Source: Defluviitaleaceae bacterium | Lineage (GTDB): Bacteria; Bacillota; Clostridia; Lachnospirales; UBA5962 | Length of the DNA: 64,000 nt | Assembly (NCBI GenBank): GCA_009779915.1 | Contig: WRBA01000008.1 | Location: 39,578-103,577, forward strand | Direction: 5' to 3' | Shown: positions 16,068 to 25,966 of the stretch, piece after piece | How the letters are laid out: the number at the start of each line of letters is the position of its first letter | Numbering within the stretch: the first letter of the stretch is position 1 | Notes under the pieces: generated by a model | Told to the model about the DNA's origin: nothing | Seen by the model: the letters and a program-made list of their open reading frames with translations, nothing else | Databases searched by the model: none | Program-made: the position numbers and the translations under genes

Positions 16068-16760
16068 TTACTCTACATTGTTTAAAAAATTAACGATACC
16101 AACATATATTGCCCAAGCAACTCGCTGCTGGTAACTTTCAGTTATGAGTTTTTCTCTATCGGCGTAGTTGGAAAGAAAACCGCACTCCACAATAATAGCG
16201 GGAATGTTTGTACGCTTAAGCATGACATAATTTTCATTGGCTTTAACTGAACGTCTCCGGGCACTTAAAAACTCTGTCATTTGGCTTTGTACGCTTTCGG
16301 CAAGTCTCTTGCTTTCTTCGGAGTTGCCATAATAAAACACTTGAGGACCGGACGCCGACGCATCAGGAAATGAGTTTTGATGGATGCTTACTAGTAAATC
16401 CCCTTGACCTTCGTTAATGATTGTAACCCTGCCTGCCATATCAGCCCTTTTAGTATCCCCAAGGACTGTATCATCAACCCTTGTCATTAACACATAGCTG
16501 CCGCCTTGTTCAAGATATCGTTGGAGCTTAAGGGCAATGGCTAAATTTATATCCTTCTCCAAGATATCATCGCCTATTACCTTACCAGGATCCCAACTGC
16601 CGTGACCGGCATCTATTATTACAACTCTCCCCGTTGCAGGCATTGCAAATACATCAACATATTGAGGAGAACTTTGCATAGCCCCCGCAATAAATACTAA
16701 AAGCACTGCTATGTAAATAATAGCCAAGGGCTTGTTTTTTATAGAACGGATATTAATCAT
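16068..16760 (-). CDS. cwlD: Spore cortex N-acetylmuramoyl-L-alanine amidase CwlD
   Basis: CwlD removes peptide side chains during muramic delta-lactam formation in the spore cortex. The 230-residue protein has an N-terminal membrane anchor (about residues 12-30) and one Amidase_3 domain with the zinc ligands in IDAGHGSWDPG, LEKDINLA and SIHQNSF, and the catalytic glutamate in VECGFLSN. Size and single-domain layout fit CwlD rather than cell-separation amidases. It converges on the GGDEF gene with only twelve bases between stops. Upstream on the same strand is a histidine kinase, probably a separate unit. Confidence 0.88.
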   Translation of the reverse strand: MINIRSIKNKPLAIIYIAVLLVFIAGAMQSSPQYVDVFAMPATGRVVIIDAGHGSWDPGKVIGDDILEKDINLAIALKLQRYLEQGGSYVLMTRVDDTVLGDTKRADMAGRVTIINEGQGDLLVSIHQNSFPDASASGPQVFYYGNSEESKRLAESVQSQMTEFLSARRRSVKANENYVMLKRTNIPAIIVECGFLSNYADREKLITESYQQRVAWAIYVGIVNFLNNVE

Positions 16761-16834
16761 AAATACTCTCCCAAAAGTCCGTATATATGATTAATATGTT
16801 TTAGGAATCTTGTATTAGAACTTTAAGAAATTTA

Positions 16835-17602
16835 TCAATAAAACTCATCCGAAAGCTCAATCTGAACCATATTGTCCACATAAAAATCATCACTGAATTT
16901 TGGTTTATCATTTTCTTTATCCAGCAAAAAAATAGGTAGGTTAACAGTCATTTTAGTACCTTTGCCTTCTTCGCTCATGGCATTTATACTGCCTCCTAAA
17001 ACCTCTACTATTTCTCTTACGATCGAAAGACCGATGCCCTTGCCACGGATACTGTCGCCGGTGTGATACCGCTCAAAAATATGTGGAAGTACTTCCGCTT
17101 TTATACCTTTTCCATTATCTTCTACAGAGATTTCCAAAAATTCATTGGAGTTTTTTATAGAGACTTTTATAAAGCCCCCTTTTTCAACATGTTTTACAGA
17201 ATTTGACAGCAAATTTAGTAAAACCCGCTCAACTAAAGTTTTGTCCGTAGCCATGATTTTCTCATCAAATTCCTTGGAGAATATAAGCTCAACATTTTTG
17301 CGTACTGTAAAAGGCTGCGTAGACTCCACTACATTTTTAACCAGTTGGACAATATTTGTATTGGCAAAATTAGGCAAAAAATATCCATCTCTTATTTTAG
17401 AGGAATCACTTACATCGGTAATGATTTTAAGAGCTTTAAAGCAATTTCTTTTCATAGTCTGAATATGCTCAAGGGCTGAGGGCGGCATCTTCTTAGTAAC
17501 TTCAAGAAGCTGGGCATATGTATAAATTATAGTCATAGGCCCCCTAATATCATGGATGGCATTTTCATAAGCTGTTAAATTCTCATCAACAAAATTATCC
17601 AT
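16835..17602 (-). CDS. Soluble sensor histidine kinase
   Basis: A 255-residue kinase with no membrane segment and almost no sensor region. The phosphoacceptor box AIHDIRGPMTIIYTYAQLLE (H17) begins close to the N-terminus, followed by the N box (LLNLLSNSVKH), G1 (VEDNGKGI), F box (IFERYHTG) and G2 (GKGIGLSIV). No response regulator gene adjoins it. It starts 12 bases after the zinc-ribbon gene stop and is probably cotranscribed with it. An orphan, cytoplasmic kinase of this kind could feed the Spo0A phosphorelay, but nothing in the sequence proves this. Confidence 0.87.
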   Translation of the reverse strand: MDNFVDENLTAYENAIHDIRGPMTIIYTYAQLLEVTKKMPPSALEHIQTMKRNCFKALKIITDVSDSSKIRDGYFLPNFANTNIVQLVKNVVESTQPFTVRKNVELIFSKEFDEKIMATDKTLVERVLLNLLSNSVKHVEKGGFIKVSIKNSNEFLEISVEDNGKGIKAEVLPHIFERYHTGDSIRGKGIGLSIVREIVEVLGGSINAMSEEGKGTKMTVNLPIFLLDKENDKPKFSDDFYVDNMVQIELSDEFY

Positions 17603-17613
17603 AAATAAACTCC

Positions 17614-18876
17614 TTAGCCTTGTTTGATTATAAAGAAGGGAGGTCTCCTGCTTAACACATTTAAAAGTGCCCTGGCTTCCTCATAATCTTCAACCGGATA
17701 TATATTAACAGAATCACCTTCAAGATGGACTAAAAACCTCATACCAGTATCAAATTCAAAGTACACATAATCAAAAGCACCGCTTGCAAAGAGTGGAGGC
17801 AAATCATCATATGCTATAAATTCGGCATATACCATAGCTTCTATAATATCAGTAAAATCACTGATCAAATTCCTAAGACCTAACCTTAAATCATAGGGTG
17901 GCAAAAGATTGTGGTTAAAATCGGGCATAGTGTTATTAACGACCCTTCTATGATCGTCAAAAGTTTCTATACCGCTAAGCCGTACAAAAACAGCCCCTTC
18001 CACATATTCCAATATAAACATACGGATATTGAGAGGATTATTCCTAGGGGAGGCAACAACAGAAATATACCGCTCATCCTGATACATATATCTTATGTCA
18101 AAGCCTGTATTTATACCTGTATAAGTTACAAGAGCCCTTATAACCGTTTCAAATATATCCGATTCCATATCAATTTTTCTGATTTCCCCATGGTTCCAGC
18201 TGTACCTGTCTAAAATATCACTTAAATCTTCACGGCTTATTATGCCCCCTTGTTCGCCGGCACCTGTTATTGCAAAACCCTCTCTTGTTTCAAAACCTGT
18301 GAAAATTACAAGGTCTTCCCTTTCGGATACGTTCAAATTGCGATACATTGAAAGGTCTATAGGTCTAAAATAAAAAAACATCAAACTTTCATCTAAAAAT
18401 CTTTCATCTATGTCAGTAATGCCATATAATTCGTTAATAAGAATATAGGCATTTGCCGGATCATCAAATAGATATCCATTTTTAGATAAAAATAAAACTG
18501 TTTGGGAGTGATAGCTGTAATATTCGTTTATAAGAGCGGAAACCTCATCAAGCATAGCCCATATTTCTAAGATAGGCTTGTCGAAATTAGCATGACCGCT
18601 GGGAAGCGGTATTTCAGCCTGTTGTTCACTTACAAGCTCGGGCATAACCAATGGAATAGAAGGAGCTTCAACTTGCTCCTCATAATGATAATCAGGCTCA
18701 TCATAATCGGGGGCAGCAACATCACCTCTTAAGAGAAAAATCGAAGCGGCAGCCGCACCTGTTAAGAGTGCTGCAAGACATTTCCATTTTATGGAATTAT
18801 TCATAACAGGTCTGCCGCAGGCAATACATATTTTACTATTATCATTAACGGCAGTTTTGCAGCCTTTGCATATCAT
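17614..18876 (-). CDS. Zinc-ribbon membrane protein of unknown function
   Basis: The N-terminus is a zinc ribbon with C3, C6, C17 and C20, followed by one membrane helix (about 31-50) and an acidic proline-rich stretch. The remaining 350 residues look extracytoplasmic and contain no motif I recognise; they are rich in aromatic and acidic residues with recurrent short beta-like segments. The architecture, cytoplasmic zinc ribbon plus large outside domain, is common in clostridial membrane proteins. It is upstream of the histidine kinase, 11 bases apart, so it may be the sensor for that otherwise sensorless kinase; that is inference. Confidence 0.6.
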   Translation of the reverse strand: MICKGCKTAVNDNSKICIACGRPVMNNSIKWKCLAALLTGAAAASIFLLRGDVAAPDYDEPDYHYEEQVEAPSIPLVMPELVSEQQAEIPLPSGHANFDKPILEIWAMLDEVSALINEYYSYHSQTVLFLSKNGYLFDDPANAYILINELYGITDIDERFLDESLMFFYFRPIDLSMYRNLNVSEREDLVIFTGFETREGFAITGAGEQGGIISREDLSDILDRYSWNHGEIRKIDMESDIFETVIRALVTYTGINTGFDIRYMYQDERYISVVASPRNNPLNIRMFILEYVEGAVFVRLSGIETFDDHRRVVNNTMPDFNHNLLPPYDLRLGLRNLISDFTDIIEAMVYAEFIAYDDLPPLFASGAFDYVYFEFDTGMRFLVHLEGDSVNIYPVEDYEEARALLNVLSRRPPFFIIKQG

Positions 18877-19004
18877 AAAAGTCCTCCTGCTTGTTCTTTT
18901 ACCATACCAAATAGATTATACATAAAAAATACTGTTCAGTCAACAAACTTAGAAGCTGCGTTCATAGAGCATAGGGGGACAAGGCTTGCAAGAAATTACA
19001 GGAC

Positions 19005-20454
<1,450 letters not shown>

Positions 20455-20474
20455 TTTTTATATAAACCAACTAA

Positions 20475-20514
20475 AAGCTAACCGATGTGATTAACCATAA
20501 GTGTCGGTTAGCTT
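20475..20514 (+). terminator. Rho-independent terminator of tpl
   Basis: AAGCTAACCGA (20475-20485) pairs with TCGGTTAGCTT (20504-20514), an 11-bp perfect stem followed by ATTTTT. It separates tpl from the Imm-5-like pseudogene. Confidence 0.85.
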
Positions 20515-20534
20515 ATTTTTGGAGGTTAAAACCA

Positions 20535-20979
20535 ATGTCAAAAAAACCGCGCAAAATGCTGGGAGACTGGCGCGACCCCCATGTAGAGTCTATTATGAGG
20601 CTGATTGAGACACAGAGTAAAGGGACTATTTCAAATTGGTGTATTGATTATGCATATGAGTATATACTGCCTATATTTGAAAGACACTGTCCCGGTGATG
20701 ACCGCCCGCGCCGCGCCCTTTTAGCCGCAAGAGAATGGCTTTTGGGGAATGTGAAACTGCCATATGTAAAAAATATCATTTTAAATGAATGTCATGCCGC
20801 CGCAAGAGAACTTGACAATATTCCACCGGCTCAGGCGGCCGCAAGATGCTGCGGGCAAGCAGCTGCCTGTATCCATACGCCAACCCATTCTCTGGGAATG
20901 TGTAAAAATGGAAGCCGCTCTCCGGGCTATAGCAGTGGAAAATGAAGAAAATCCGGCAAAAATCAACTGGAATTGTTAA
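20535..20979 (+). pseudogene. Imm-5-like putative immunity gene with internal deletion and frameshift
   Basis: From ATG 20535 (GGAGG upstream) the frame encodes an Imm-5-type putative immunity protein: KMLGDWRDPHVESIMRLIET, a helical middle, and AQAAARCCGQAAACIHTPTH. After HSLGM the frame goes wrong and stops at 20945. The expected C-terminus, CVKMEAALRAIAVENEENPA followed by KINWNC, is present in another frame and ends at 20979. The roughly 25 residues normally between these blocks are missing, so a deletion fused the two parts out of frame. No polymorphic toxin gene is adjacent. The truncated protein is unlikely to fold normally. Confidence 0.75.
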
Positions 20980-20997
20980 TTTTCGCCGGATTTTTTT
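20950..20997. terminator. Terminator between convergent genes
   Basis: A 14-bp stem (20950-20963 with 20979-20992, one mismatch) is followed by seven T on the plus strand. It overlaps the last codons of the Imm-5-like pseudogene and ends at the stop of the convergent DUF4364 gene. Confidence 0.85.
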
Positions 20998-21655
20998 AAA
21001 TAGCATTTTCGCTTTTATTTTCATTATCTTTGGAAGGGTCAGTTTGTTCCAAATACGAACTTTGCTCGCCTTTGGAGCTGCTTACCCATGTATCCGGGAT
21101 AAAAGGAAACCCTGCTGCATTTGTCTTAGGATTGCTTGCAGGAAGCAGACTCCACAAAACTTTATCATATATTTGATTTACATTATTTTTCCAATTATCA
21201 CAAATATTTCGTGCTTGCTCTCTGTTTACTACAGTAATATTTATTTCCATTAATAAGGAGTTGTTTTCATATATGCCGCATTTGACGGCGTACTCACCTG
21301 TTTGAATATCCTTAAAATAATTAGCTGTCGTTTCATAATCTTTTTTAATTTGTGAACGGTTTTCAGATATATATTTAGATATTTTGTTTCGTATATGCAG
21401 TGGTATACGATTTTCGAAATAACCTAATGAAACTACCCCCAAATCGGTGATAGTATATCTTGTATTATTATTTTCTTTTACAGTATCTATGTATTTGCCT
21501 TCAACCATTTCTGCAAGGCATTGTTGTAATTCGAAAAAGTTTAAAATCCCTTCCTCAAGTACAAATTGAGATATTTGACTTGTGGTAATGGGTATGTTCA
21601 TTTTCTCTATCAGGTATAGCAAAAGCAGCTTGCTTTCAACTAAAGTTTCACTCAC
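20996..21655 (-). CDS. DUF4364 family protein
   Basis: The 219-residue protein matches the clostridial DUF4364 family: an N-terminal winged-helix-like region (KLLLLYLIEKMNIPITTSQI, then FVLEEGILNFFELQQCLAEM), a YTITDLG turn typical of small DNA-binding proteins, and a beta-rich C-terminal half, ending in a polar tail. I prefer the GTG at 21655, preceded by AAGGTG with seven bases spacing. An upstream in-frame ATG at 21715 would place a near-perfect promoter inside the coding region. The family is probably a transcription regulator but is not characterised. It stands alone between terminator and the radical SAM gene. Confidence 0.75.
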   Translation of the reverse strand: MSETLVESKLLLLYLIEKMNIPITTSQISQFVLEEGILNFFELQQCLAEMVEGKYIDTVKENNNTRYTITDLGVVSLGYFENRIPLHIRNKISKYISENRSQIKKDYETTANYFKDIQTGEYAVKCGIYENNSLLMEINITVVNREQARNICDNWKNNVNQIYDKVLWSLLPASNPKTNAAGFPFIPDTWVSSSKGEQSSYLEQTDPSKDNENKSENAI

Positions 21656-21680
21656 ACAATCACACCTTATTGCTTGATGA

Positions 21681-21709
21681 ATTATATATACAGTATATCC
21701 CAAATGCAA
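21681..21709 (-). promoter_or_regulatory. Sigma-A promoter of the DUF4364 gene
   Basis: On the minus strand TTGCAT (21709-21704) and a perfect TATAAT (21686-21681) are 17 bases apart. The predicted RNA start lies between this site and the GTG at 21655, which supports that start codon. Confidence 0.75.
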
Positions 21710-21775
21710 AGTCATAACAAGTGAAAAAAAGTTCTTGTTTTTAATTTAGGGATTTGCACAAAGGCATTAAGGTTT

Positions 21776-22705
21776 TTAAATATAATTTTCTACTTTGTAA
21801 AGTCTTGACTGATATGTATCAGCGTTTTCCATATATTCATCAATAGCGTTTAATATATGAAATTTCTTTATACTATAACGAGGGGCTATTAAAATTTCGC
21901 GAGGGGCATCACCGGTCAGCCTATGGACTACAATGTTTTTAGGCAAAATCTCTAAGGCTTTGACGACTAAACTGACATATTCGTCAAAATCAAGAGTGTC
22001 AAATAGTTTTTCATTGTACATTTCTTCCAGTTTTGTGTTTTTTACCACAAAAAGCTCATGAAGTTTTATGCCGTCAATCCCGGCCTTTACAGCGTAACGC
22101 ACGGAATTTAGCATATCCTCTTCGGTTTCATAAGGTAGTCCTAATATAATATGACATACTACATTAGACCCGATTTTTTTCAAATTCTCAACTGCTGTAA
22201 CAAAAATACTATTATCGTAGCAACGGTTTATAAGGCTGGCAGTTGCGGGGTTTGAGCTTTGAAAGCCAAGTTCTACGAAAAGTGTGGTTTTTTGACTAAT
22301 CTCTCTTAAAAGCTCCAAAACCTCAGATCCTAAACAATCCGGGCGGGTGGCTATGGAAATACCAACTATATCAGACAGGGCAAGTGCTTCATTGTACAAA
22401 CTTTTAAGAAGCTCTATATCCCCATAAGTATTTGTATAAGCTTGAAAGTAGGGGATATATTTAGCATTCGACCATTTTTTTCTAATAGATTCCCGATACA
22501 GCTCAAACTGCTCATTAATAGAACGACCTGAAAACGCATAATCCCCTGAGCCTGCACCGCAAAAAATGCAGCCATCATAGCTTAGTGTGCCGTCTCTATT
22601 TGGACAAGTAAGCCCGGCGTCTAATGATATTTTTATTACTTTGCAGCCAAAAGTTTGGCGTAAATAATAATTAAGGGAATAGAATCTTTTATCGCCGAAT
22701 TTCAT
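21776..22705 (-). CDS. TIGR01212-family radical SAM protein (YhcC-like)
   Basis: A 309-residue radical SAM protein. The iron-sulfur motif is CPNRDGTLSYDGCIFC, the CX7-8-C-x2-C spacing characteristic of the YhcC/TIGR01212 group rather than the common CX3CX2C. Other family blocks are FYSLNYYLRQTFGCKVIKIS, YFQAYTNTY and HIILGLPYETEEDML. The reaction is not established; some relatives are linked to tRNA or cofactor modification. It lies downstream of rpsT but is separated from it by a large hairpin, so it is probably a separate transcription unit. Confidence 0.88.
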   Translation of the reverse strand: MKFGDKRFYSLNYYLRQTFGCKVIKISLDAGLTCPNRDGTLSYDGCIFCGAGSGDYAFSGRSINEQFELYRESIRKKWSNAKYIPYFQAYTNTYGDIELLKSLYNEALALSDIVGISIATRPDCLGSEVLELLREISQKTTLFVELGFQSSNPATASLINRCYDNSIFVTAVENLKKIGSNVVCHIILGLPYETEEDMLNSVRYAVKAGIDGIKLHELFVVKNTKLEEMYNEKLFDTLDFDEYVSLVVKALEILPKNIVVHRLTGDAPREILIAPRYSIKKFHILNAIDEYMENADTYQSRLYKVENYI

Positions 22706-22732
22706 AATAATCCTTTCCGATAAAAAAATAAA

Positions 22733-22843
22733 ACCCTCGTAAAAGTAAGACGATTTATTTCATAAACGCAGAAGTTTCAATTTGAGACTTTCCTACAGTC
22801 AAACTTCTGCTTGTATCTTTATAAATCGTCTTACAACGAGGGT
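22733..22843 (-). terminator. Large two-part hairpin after rpsT (111 bp)
   Basis: Outer arms ACCCTCGT (22733-22740) and ACGAGGGT (22836-22843), a 13-bp middle stem (22746-22758 with 22821-22833) and an inner stem GCAGAAGTTT (22768-22777) with AAACTTCTGC (22801-22810) nest into one long structure. On the minus strand it is followed by TTTTATTTTTTT, so it can terminate rpsT transcription. It is far longer than needed and could be a structured small RNA or an inserted palindromic element. Confidence 0.75.
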
Positions 22844-22862
22844 CAGATTTTAACGGTATATA

Positions 22863-23129
22863 CTATGCCCCAACTTTATTTACCATTTTTGTAAGCCTTG
22901 ATTTTTTTCTTGAAGCGTTGTTTTTATGGTAAACACCCTTAGAACATGCCCTGTCAATAGTTGAGCAAGCTCTCACAAGAGCGGCACTCGCAGCTTCTTT
23001 GTTACCATCGGTTACAGCTGTTACAACAGCTTTAATTGCCGTCTTTGTACGGGATTTAATCATTTTATTACGAAGAGTTTTTTTAGCTATTACTTTAATT
23101 CTTTTCTTTGCGGATTTAATATTCGCCAA
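22863..23129 (-). CDS. rpsT: 30S ribosomal protein S20
   Basis: S20 binds 16S rRNA early in small-subunit assembly. The 88-residue lysine-rich helical protein has the standard start [12 protein letters not shown] and the helix block [17 protein letters not shown]. The start codon is TTG at 23129, six bases after GGAGGTG, a start type also used for rpsT in other bacteria to keep expression low. Its promoter is directly upstream and the long hairpin at 22733-22843 closes the unit. Confidence 0.95.
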   Translation of the reverse strand: MANIKSAKKRIKVIAKKTLRNKMIKSRTKTAIKAVVTAVTDGNKEAASAALVRACSTIDRACSKGVYHKNNASRKKSRLTKMVNKVGA

Positions 23130-23173
23130 TCAGTTCACCTCCCAAAAAATACTCGCAAATTCAAACATAATAT

Positions 23174-23202
23174 ATTCTACATTAAGTACAAGCCTAAGTC
23201 AA
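23174..23202 (-). promoter_or_regulatory. rpsT: Sigma-A promoter of rpsT
   Basis: On the minus strand TTGACT (23202-23197) and TAGAAT (23179-23174) are 17 bases apart, giving a leader of about 40 bases before the TTG start. Confidence 0.75.
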
Positions 23203-23270
23203 GGAATAAAATTCAATATTCAGGTAAATAATAGGTGAGAAAACATTATAATCCTTAGGAGATGAAAAAA

Positions 23271-23426
23271 ATGCAGCCAATTAACTCATCAATTAAATGC
23301 AATGTAGATACTTGTAAGCATAACAGCTTAAAATGCTGTACCCTTAACGATATCATGGTAGGCAATACAACAATGGAAGCATCGTGCAAAGGCGATACGG
23401 AATGTGTAAGCTTTGAACCCAGATAG
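23271..23426 (+). CDS. DUF1540 small cysteine-rich protein
   Basis: This 51-residue protein has the DUF1540 pattern: IKCNVDTCKHNSLKCCTLNDI, then SCKGDTECVSFE, with six cysteines that probably bind metal. Such proteins are frequent in spore-forming clostridia. AGGAG ends at 23261; the ATG at 23271 has the right spacing, while an in-frame ATG at 23262 touches the site and is less likely. It is a one-gene unit divergent from rpsT and convergent with murG. Confidence 0.8.
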   Translation: MQPINSSIKCNVDTCKHNSLKCCTLNDIMVGNTTMEASCKGDTECVSFEPR

Positions 23427-23435
23427 TATGTCCCT

Positions 23436-23502
23436 AAAAATCCGCTTTTTATAGTAGCTGAGACCAAAACAGTCTCACCGCAATATAAAAAAGCGGATTT
23501 TT
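23436..23502. terminator. Bidirectional terminator between DUF1540 and murG
   Basis: AAAAATCCGCTTTTT (23436-23450) pairs with AAAAAGCGGATTTTT (23488-23502), and an inner GAGAC/GTCTC stem fills the 37-base loop. T-runs follow on both strands. Confidence 0.8.
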
Positions 23503-23509
23503 TATGCAT

Positions 23510-24574
23510 TTATGAATATCTTTTTATAATTCTCACAATCTCAGATACACTGTCTTTAAGCTGTGAGTTTTCCATAGCCTCAATATATTTTTCTTTTTGT
23601 GAGTATAAATCGATAATCTCCATAACCAAACTGGAAGAGGTCAATTCTTCCTCCTGCAAAACCTTTGAAAACCCCTGATTTTTAAAAGATTCAGCATTAA
23701 GGATTTGATCGCCGCGGCTCTTAGTCCTAGGTATAGGGATAAGTAAATGAGGCTTTCTAAGTGCCAGAAATTCAAAGATAGAATTGGCACCGGCCCTTGA
23801 AACTATAATATCTGCCAAGGCAAGTATATGCGGCAGCTCCTCATCTAAATATTCGAATTGTACATATCCCGTCCTATCTTTAAGGTCTAAATCCACATTG
23901 TTTTTGCCGCATAAATGTACAATATTATAGCTTTTATTTAAAACGCCAAGAGATTCCCTAAGTGCCGAGTTAAGCTTAGCCGCACCCTGACTTCCGCCCA
24001 TTACGAGAAGAATGGGTTTTTGAGGGTCAAAGCCGCAAATTGATAAGCCTTTATCCGCATCTCCCTTAAATAGGGCGGCACGAATAGGAGAGCCGGTTAA
24101 ATGGGTTCTTTTGTTTTTTATATGATTTTCGGTTTCGGGAAATGATGTGCATACGGCTTTGGCAAAAGGTAAGCTTATTTTGTTTGCAAGACCGGGAGTT
24201 ATGTCGGATTCATGAAGGATAATCGGTATATTTAAAAGTCCTGCCGCCAAAACTACAGGTACAATAACAAATCCGCCTTTTGAAAAAACCACATCCGGCT
24301 TGATTTTTTTAAGTATTCTAAATGCCGAAGCGAAGCCTTTTAAAACCCTAAAAGTATCCGTGAAATTCTTTATATCAATATAACGGCGAAGTTTTCCGCT
24401 GGAAATTCCATAATAAGGAATGCCTAATTTTTCAACTAAGTCTTTTTCTATTCCTGTTTTACTTCCGATATAATAAATTTTATAATCTTTTTTCAATGAG
24501 TCAAATAAAGCGATATTTGGAATTACATGACCGGCAGTGCCGCCACCGGTCATAACTATTTTTTTCAATGCCAT
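23510..24574 (-). CDS. murG: UDP-GlcNAc:lipid-pyrophosphoryl GlcNAc transferase MurG
   Basis: MurG adds GlcNAc to lipid I at the inner membrane face, forming lipid II. The protein has the N-terminal G loop TGGGTAGHVIPN, the second loop SKGGFV with VVLAA, and the UDP-GlcNAc-binding blocks GGSQGAAKLN and SRAGANSIFE. Length is about 354 residues, normal. ATG 24574 touches the GGGGGG run, so the TTG at 24568 (giving the usual MKKIVMTGGG start, six bases after the G-run) may be the true start. Unusually it lies alone, away from a mur/fts cluster, which suggests either a second copy or a dispersed dcw cluster. Confidence 0.93.
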   Translation of the reverse strand: MALKKIVMTGGGTAGHVIPNIALFDSLKKDYKIYYIGSKTGIEKDLVEKLGIPYYGISSGKLRRYIDIKNFTDTFRVLKGFASAFRILKKIKPDVVFSKGGFVIVPVVLAAGLLNIPIILHESDITPGLANKISLPFAKAVCTSFPETENHIKNKRTHLTGSPIRAALFKGDADKGLSICGFDPQKPILLVMGGSQGAAKLNSALRESLGVLNKSYNIVHLCGKNNVDLDLKDRTGYVQFEYLDEELPHILALADIIVSRAGANSIFEFLALRKPHLLIPIPRTKSRGDQILNAESFKNQGFSKVLQEEELTSSSLVMEIIDLYSQKEKYIEAMENSQLKDSVSEIVRIIKRYS

Positions 24575-24645
24575 CCCCCCTACGAAAGACCTTATAACAT
24601 ATTGTACCCATTTAAATAAAAAAGTAAAGGACAATATAATATGAG

Positions 24646-24675
24646 TTGTTTAAATATATGGTACTGTGCTATAAT
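24646..24675 (+). promoter_or_regulatory. Sigma-A promoter of the flavodoxin-SCP2 gene
   Basis: TTGTTT (24646-24651) and a perfect TATAAT (24670-24675) are 18 bases apart, about 70 bases before the start codon. It is divergent from murG. Confidence 0.7.
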
Positions 24676-24745
24676 ATTATGCAAACTATGAAATTTGAAG
24701 ATCGGTATAGAAAGGCAATAGGGTATCTGGGAGGATAAGTATAAT

Positions 24746-25954
24746 ATGAAGATTACATCAATATTTGCTGCAATGCCGCTAAATCACAGTGGGCTTTTAG
24801 AGGTTAAAAGAGTGGTAACAGATACTCTTACCGAACTTGGTATAACTCCTGAGGATGTAAACTTAGGCTATAGCAGCCTGCCCTATTATGATGGAATGAC
24901 ATCGGGCTACATGAATACTATTTCTGAATCGATTAAAAACGGAGCGGGGATTATATTGTATGCAAGTGCGACTTTCGGACTTCCCGGTTCTCTTTTACAA
25001 ACGTTTATGGAGCATATTTCATCTCCTGAGCATAGAGATATTATGAATAGTAAAAATTGTTTTATAATAATGCATTCAAATGATGATAATGGTCATATAG
25101 CAATGTCTGCATTGGACTTGGCTGTTTATAATGCGGGGGCTTTTACAGGGGCTCGCCTTCTTGTTGACAATGGATTTTATCAAGACATTGAAGAAGGCGG
25201 TAAAAATTATGTGCTTGTAGAAAAATTATGTGAAGATTACTACAGGGCACTTAGGCAGCAGCGGGATATTTACAGACCTGTAAAAACTATGCATAAAGTT
25301 CAAAAACAAGATTCTTATAAAGCGCCTGTGATTTCTATTACCAATCCCAATCCTAATCCCAATCTTAATCCTGCTTTTAAGCCTAAACCCCAGCAAGAAA
25401 CTAGGGCATTAGGAGAAAGTGCAGCCTTCAGTCGCCCGGAAAGCCTTAATTTAGACAAATTTACCGAAGCCCAGCAAAGAGATATTGATGACCTTGCTAA
25501 ACTTTTTTCAGGGAAAAGCACTCAAGGGGACAATTTACAAGAACAAGGTAATGGCGGCAATTCTAATTTTAGCGTGTTAAGTTTGGCTCCGGCAGCCAGG
25601 ACTAAACCTGTACCTAACCAACCTAAATTGGTTCAAAAAACAGCTTCTTTAATGCATTATTATAAAGCCGGTCTCTCAGATGGATTAAAAGCCACAATAT
25701 CCTTGGATATAAACGGCAATGATGCTTTTATTGGGTTTATTAAATTCGACGGACCTGATGCGGATTTTCGTATGGGACAAGCTGAAAATCCGGATGTAAC
25801 CATAATTGCCGATGATAATAAATGGAATGAAATAATAAAGGGAAAAATTTCCGCGCAAAAAGCATTTATGATTGGACAAATTAAGGTAAGAGGGAATTTT
25901 GTTCTTTTAAGTAAATTTGATCAATTGTTTGACTTTGATAGAAATGTTGATTAA
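24746..25954 (+). CDS. Flavodoxin-like / SCP2 sterol-carrier-domain fusion
   Basis: Residues 1-165 resemble an NAD(P)H-dependent FMN reductase or flavodoxin fold (start KITSIFAAMPLNHSGLLEVK, SATFGLPGSLLQTFMEH). A low-complexity linker follows (about 185-290) with NPNPNPNLNP near 202-211. The C-terminal 105 residues match an SCP2 lipid-binding domain (GLKATISLDINGNDAFIGF, then NPDVTIIADDNKWNEIIKGK). SCP2 domains hold hydrophobic ligands. The combination suggests flavin chemistry on a lipid-like substrate, but the flavin-binding residues are not certain. It is followed after 12 bases by a secreted protein gene with AAGGAGG, probably one operon. Confidence 0.65.
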   Translation: MKITSIFAAMPLNHSGLLEVKRVVTDTLTELGITPEDVNLGYSSLPYYDGMTSGYMNTISESIKNGAGIILYASATFGLPGSLLQTFMEHISSPEHRDIMNSKNCFIIMHSNDDNGHIAMSALDLAVYNAGAFTGARLLVDNGFYQDIEEGGKNYVLVEKLCEDYYRALRQQRDIYRPVKTMHKVQKQDSYKAPVISITNPNPNPNLNPAFKPKPQQETRALGESAAFSRPESLNLDKFTEAQQRDIDDLAKLFSGKSTQGDNLQEQGNGGNSNFSVLSLAPAARTKPVPNQPKLVQKTASLMHYYKAGLSDGLKATISLDINGNDAFIGFIKFDGPDADFRMGQAENPDVTIIADDNKWNEIIKGKISAQKAFMIGQIKVRGNFVLLSKFDQLFDFDRNVD

Positions 25955-25966
25955 GGAGGTTTAACA

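Noticed and set aside
25351..25380. Short tandem repeats encoding Asn-Pro as a phase-variation tract
   Set aside because: The repeats are only a few imperfect codon pairs in a linker and would not shift the frame.
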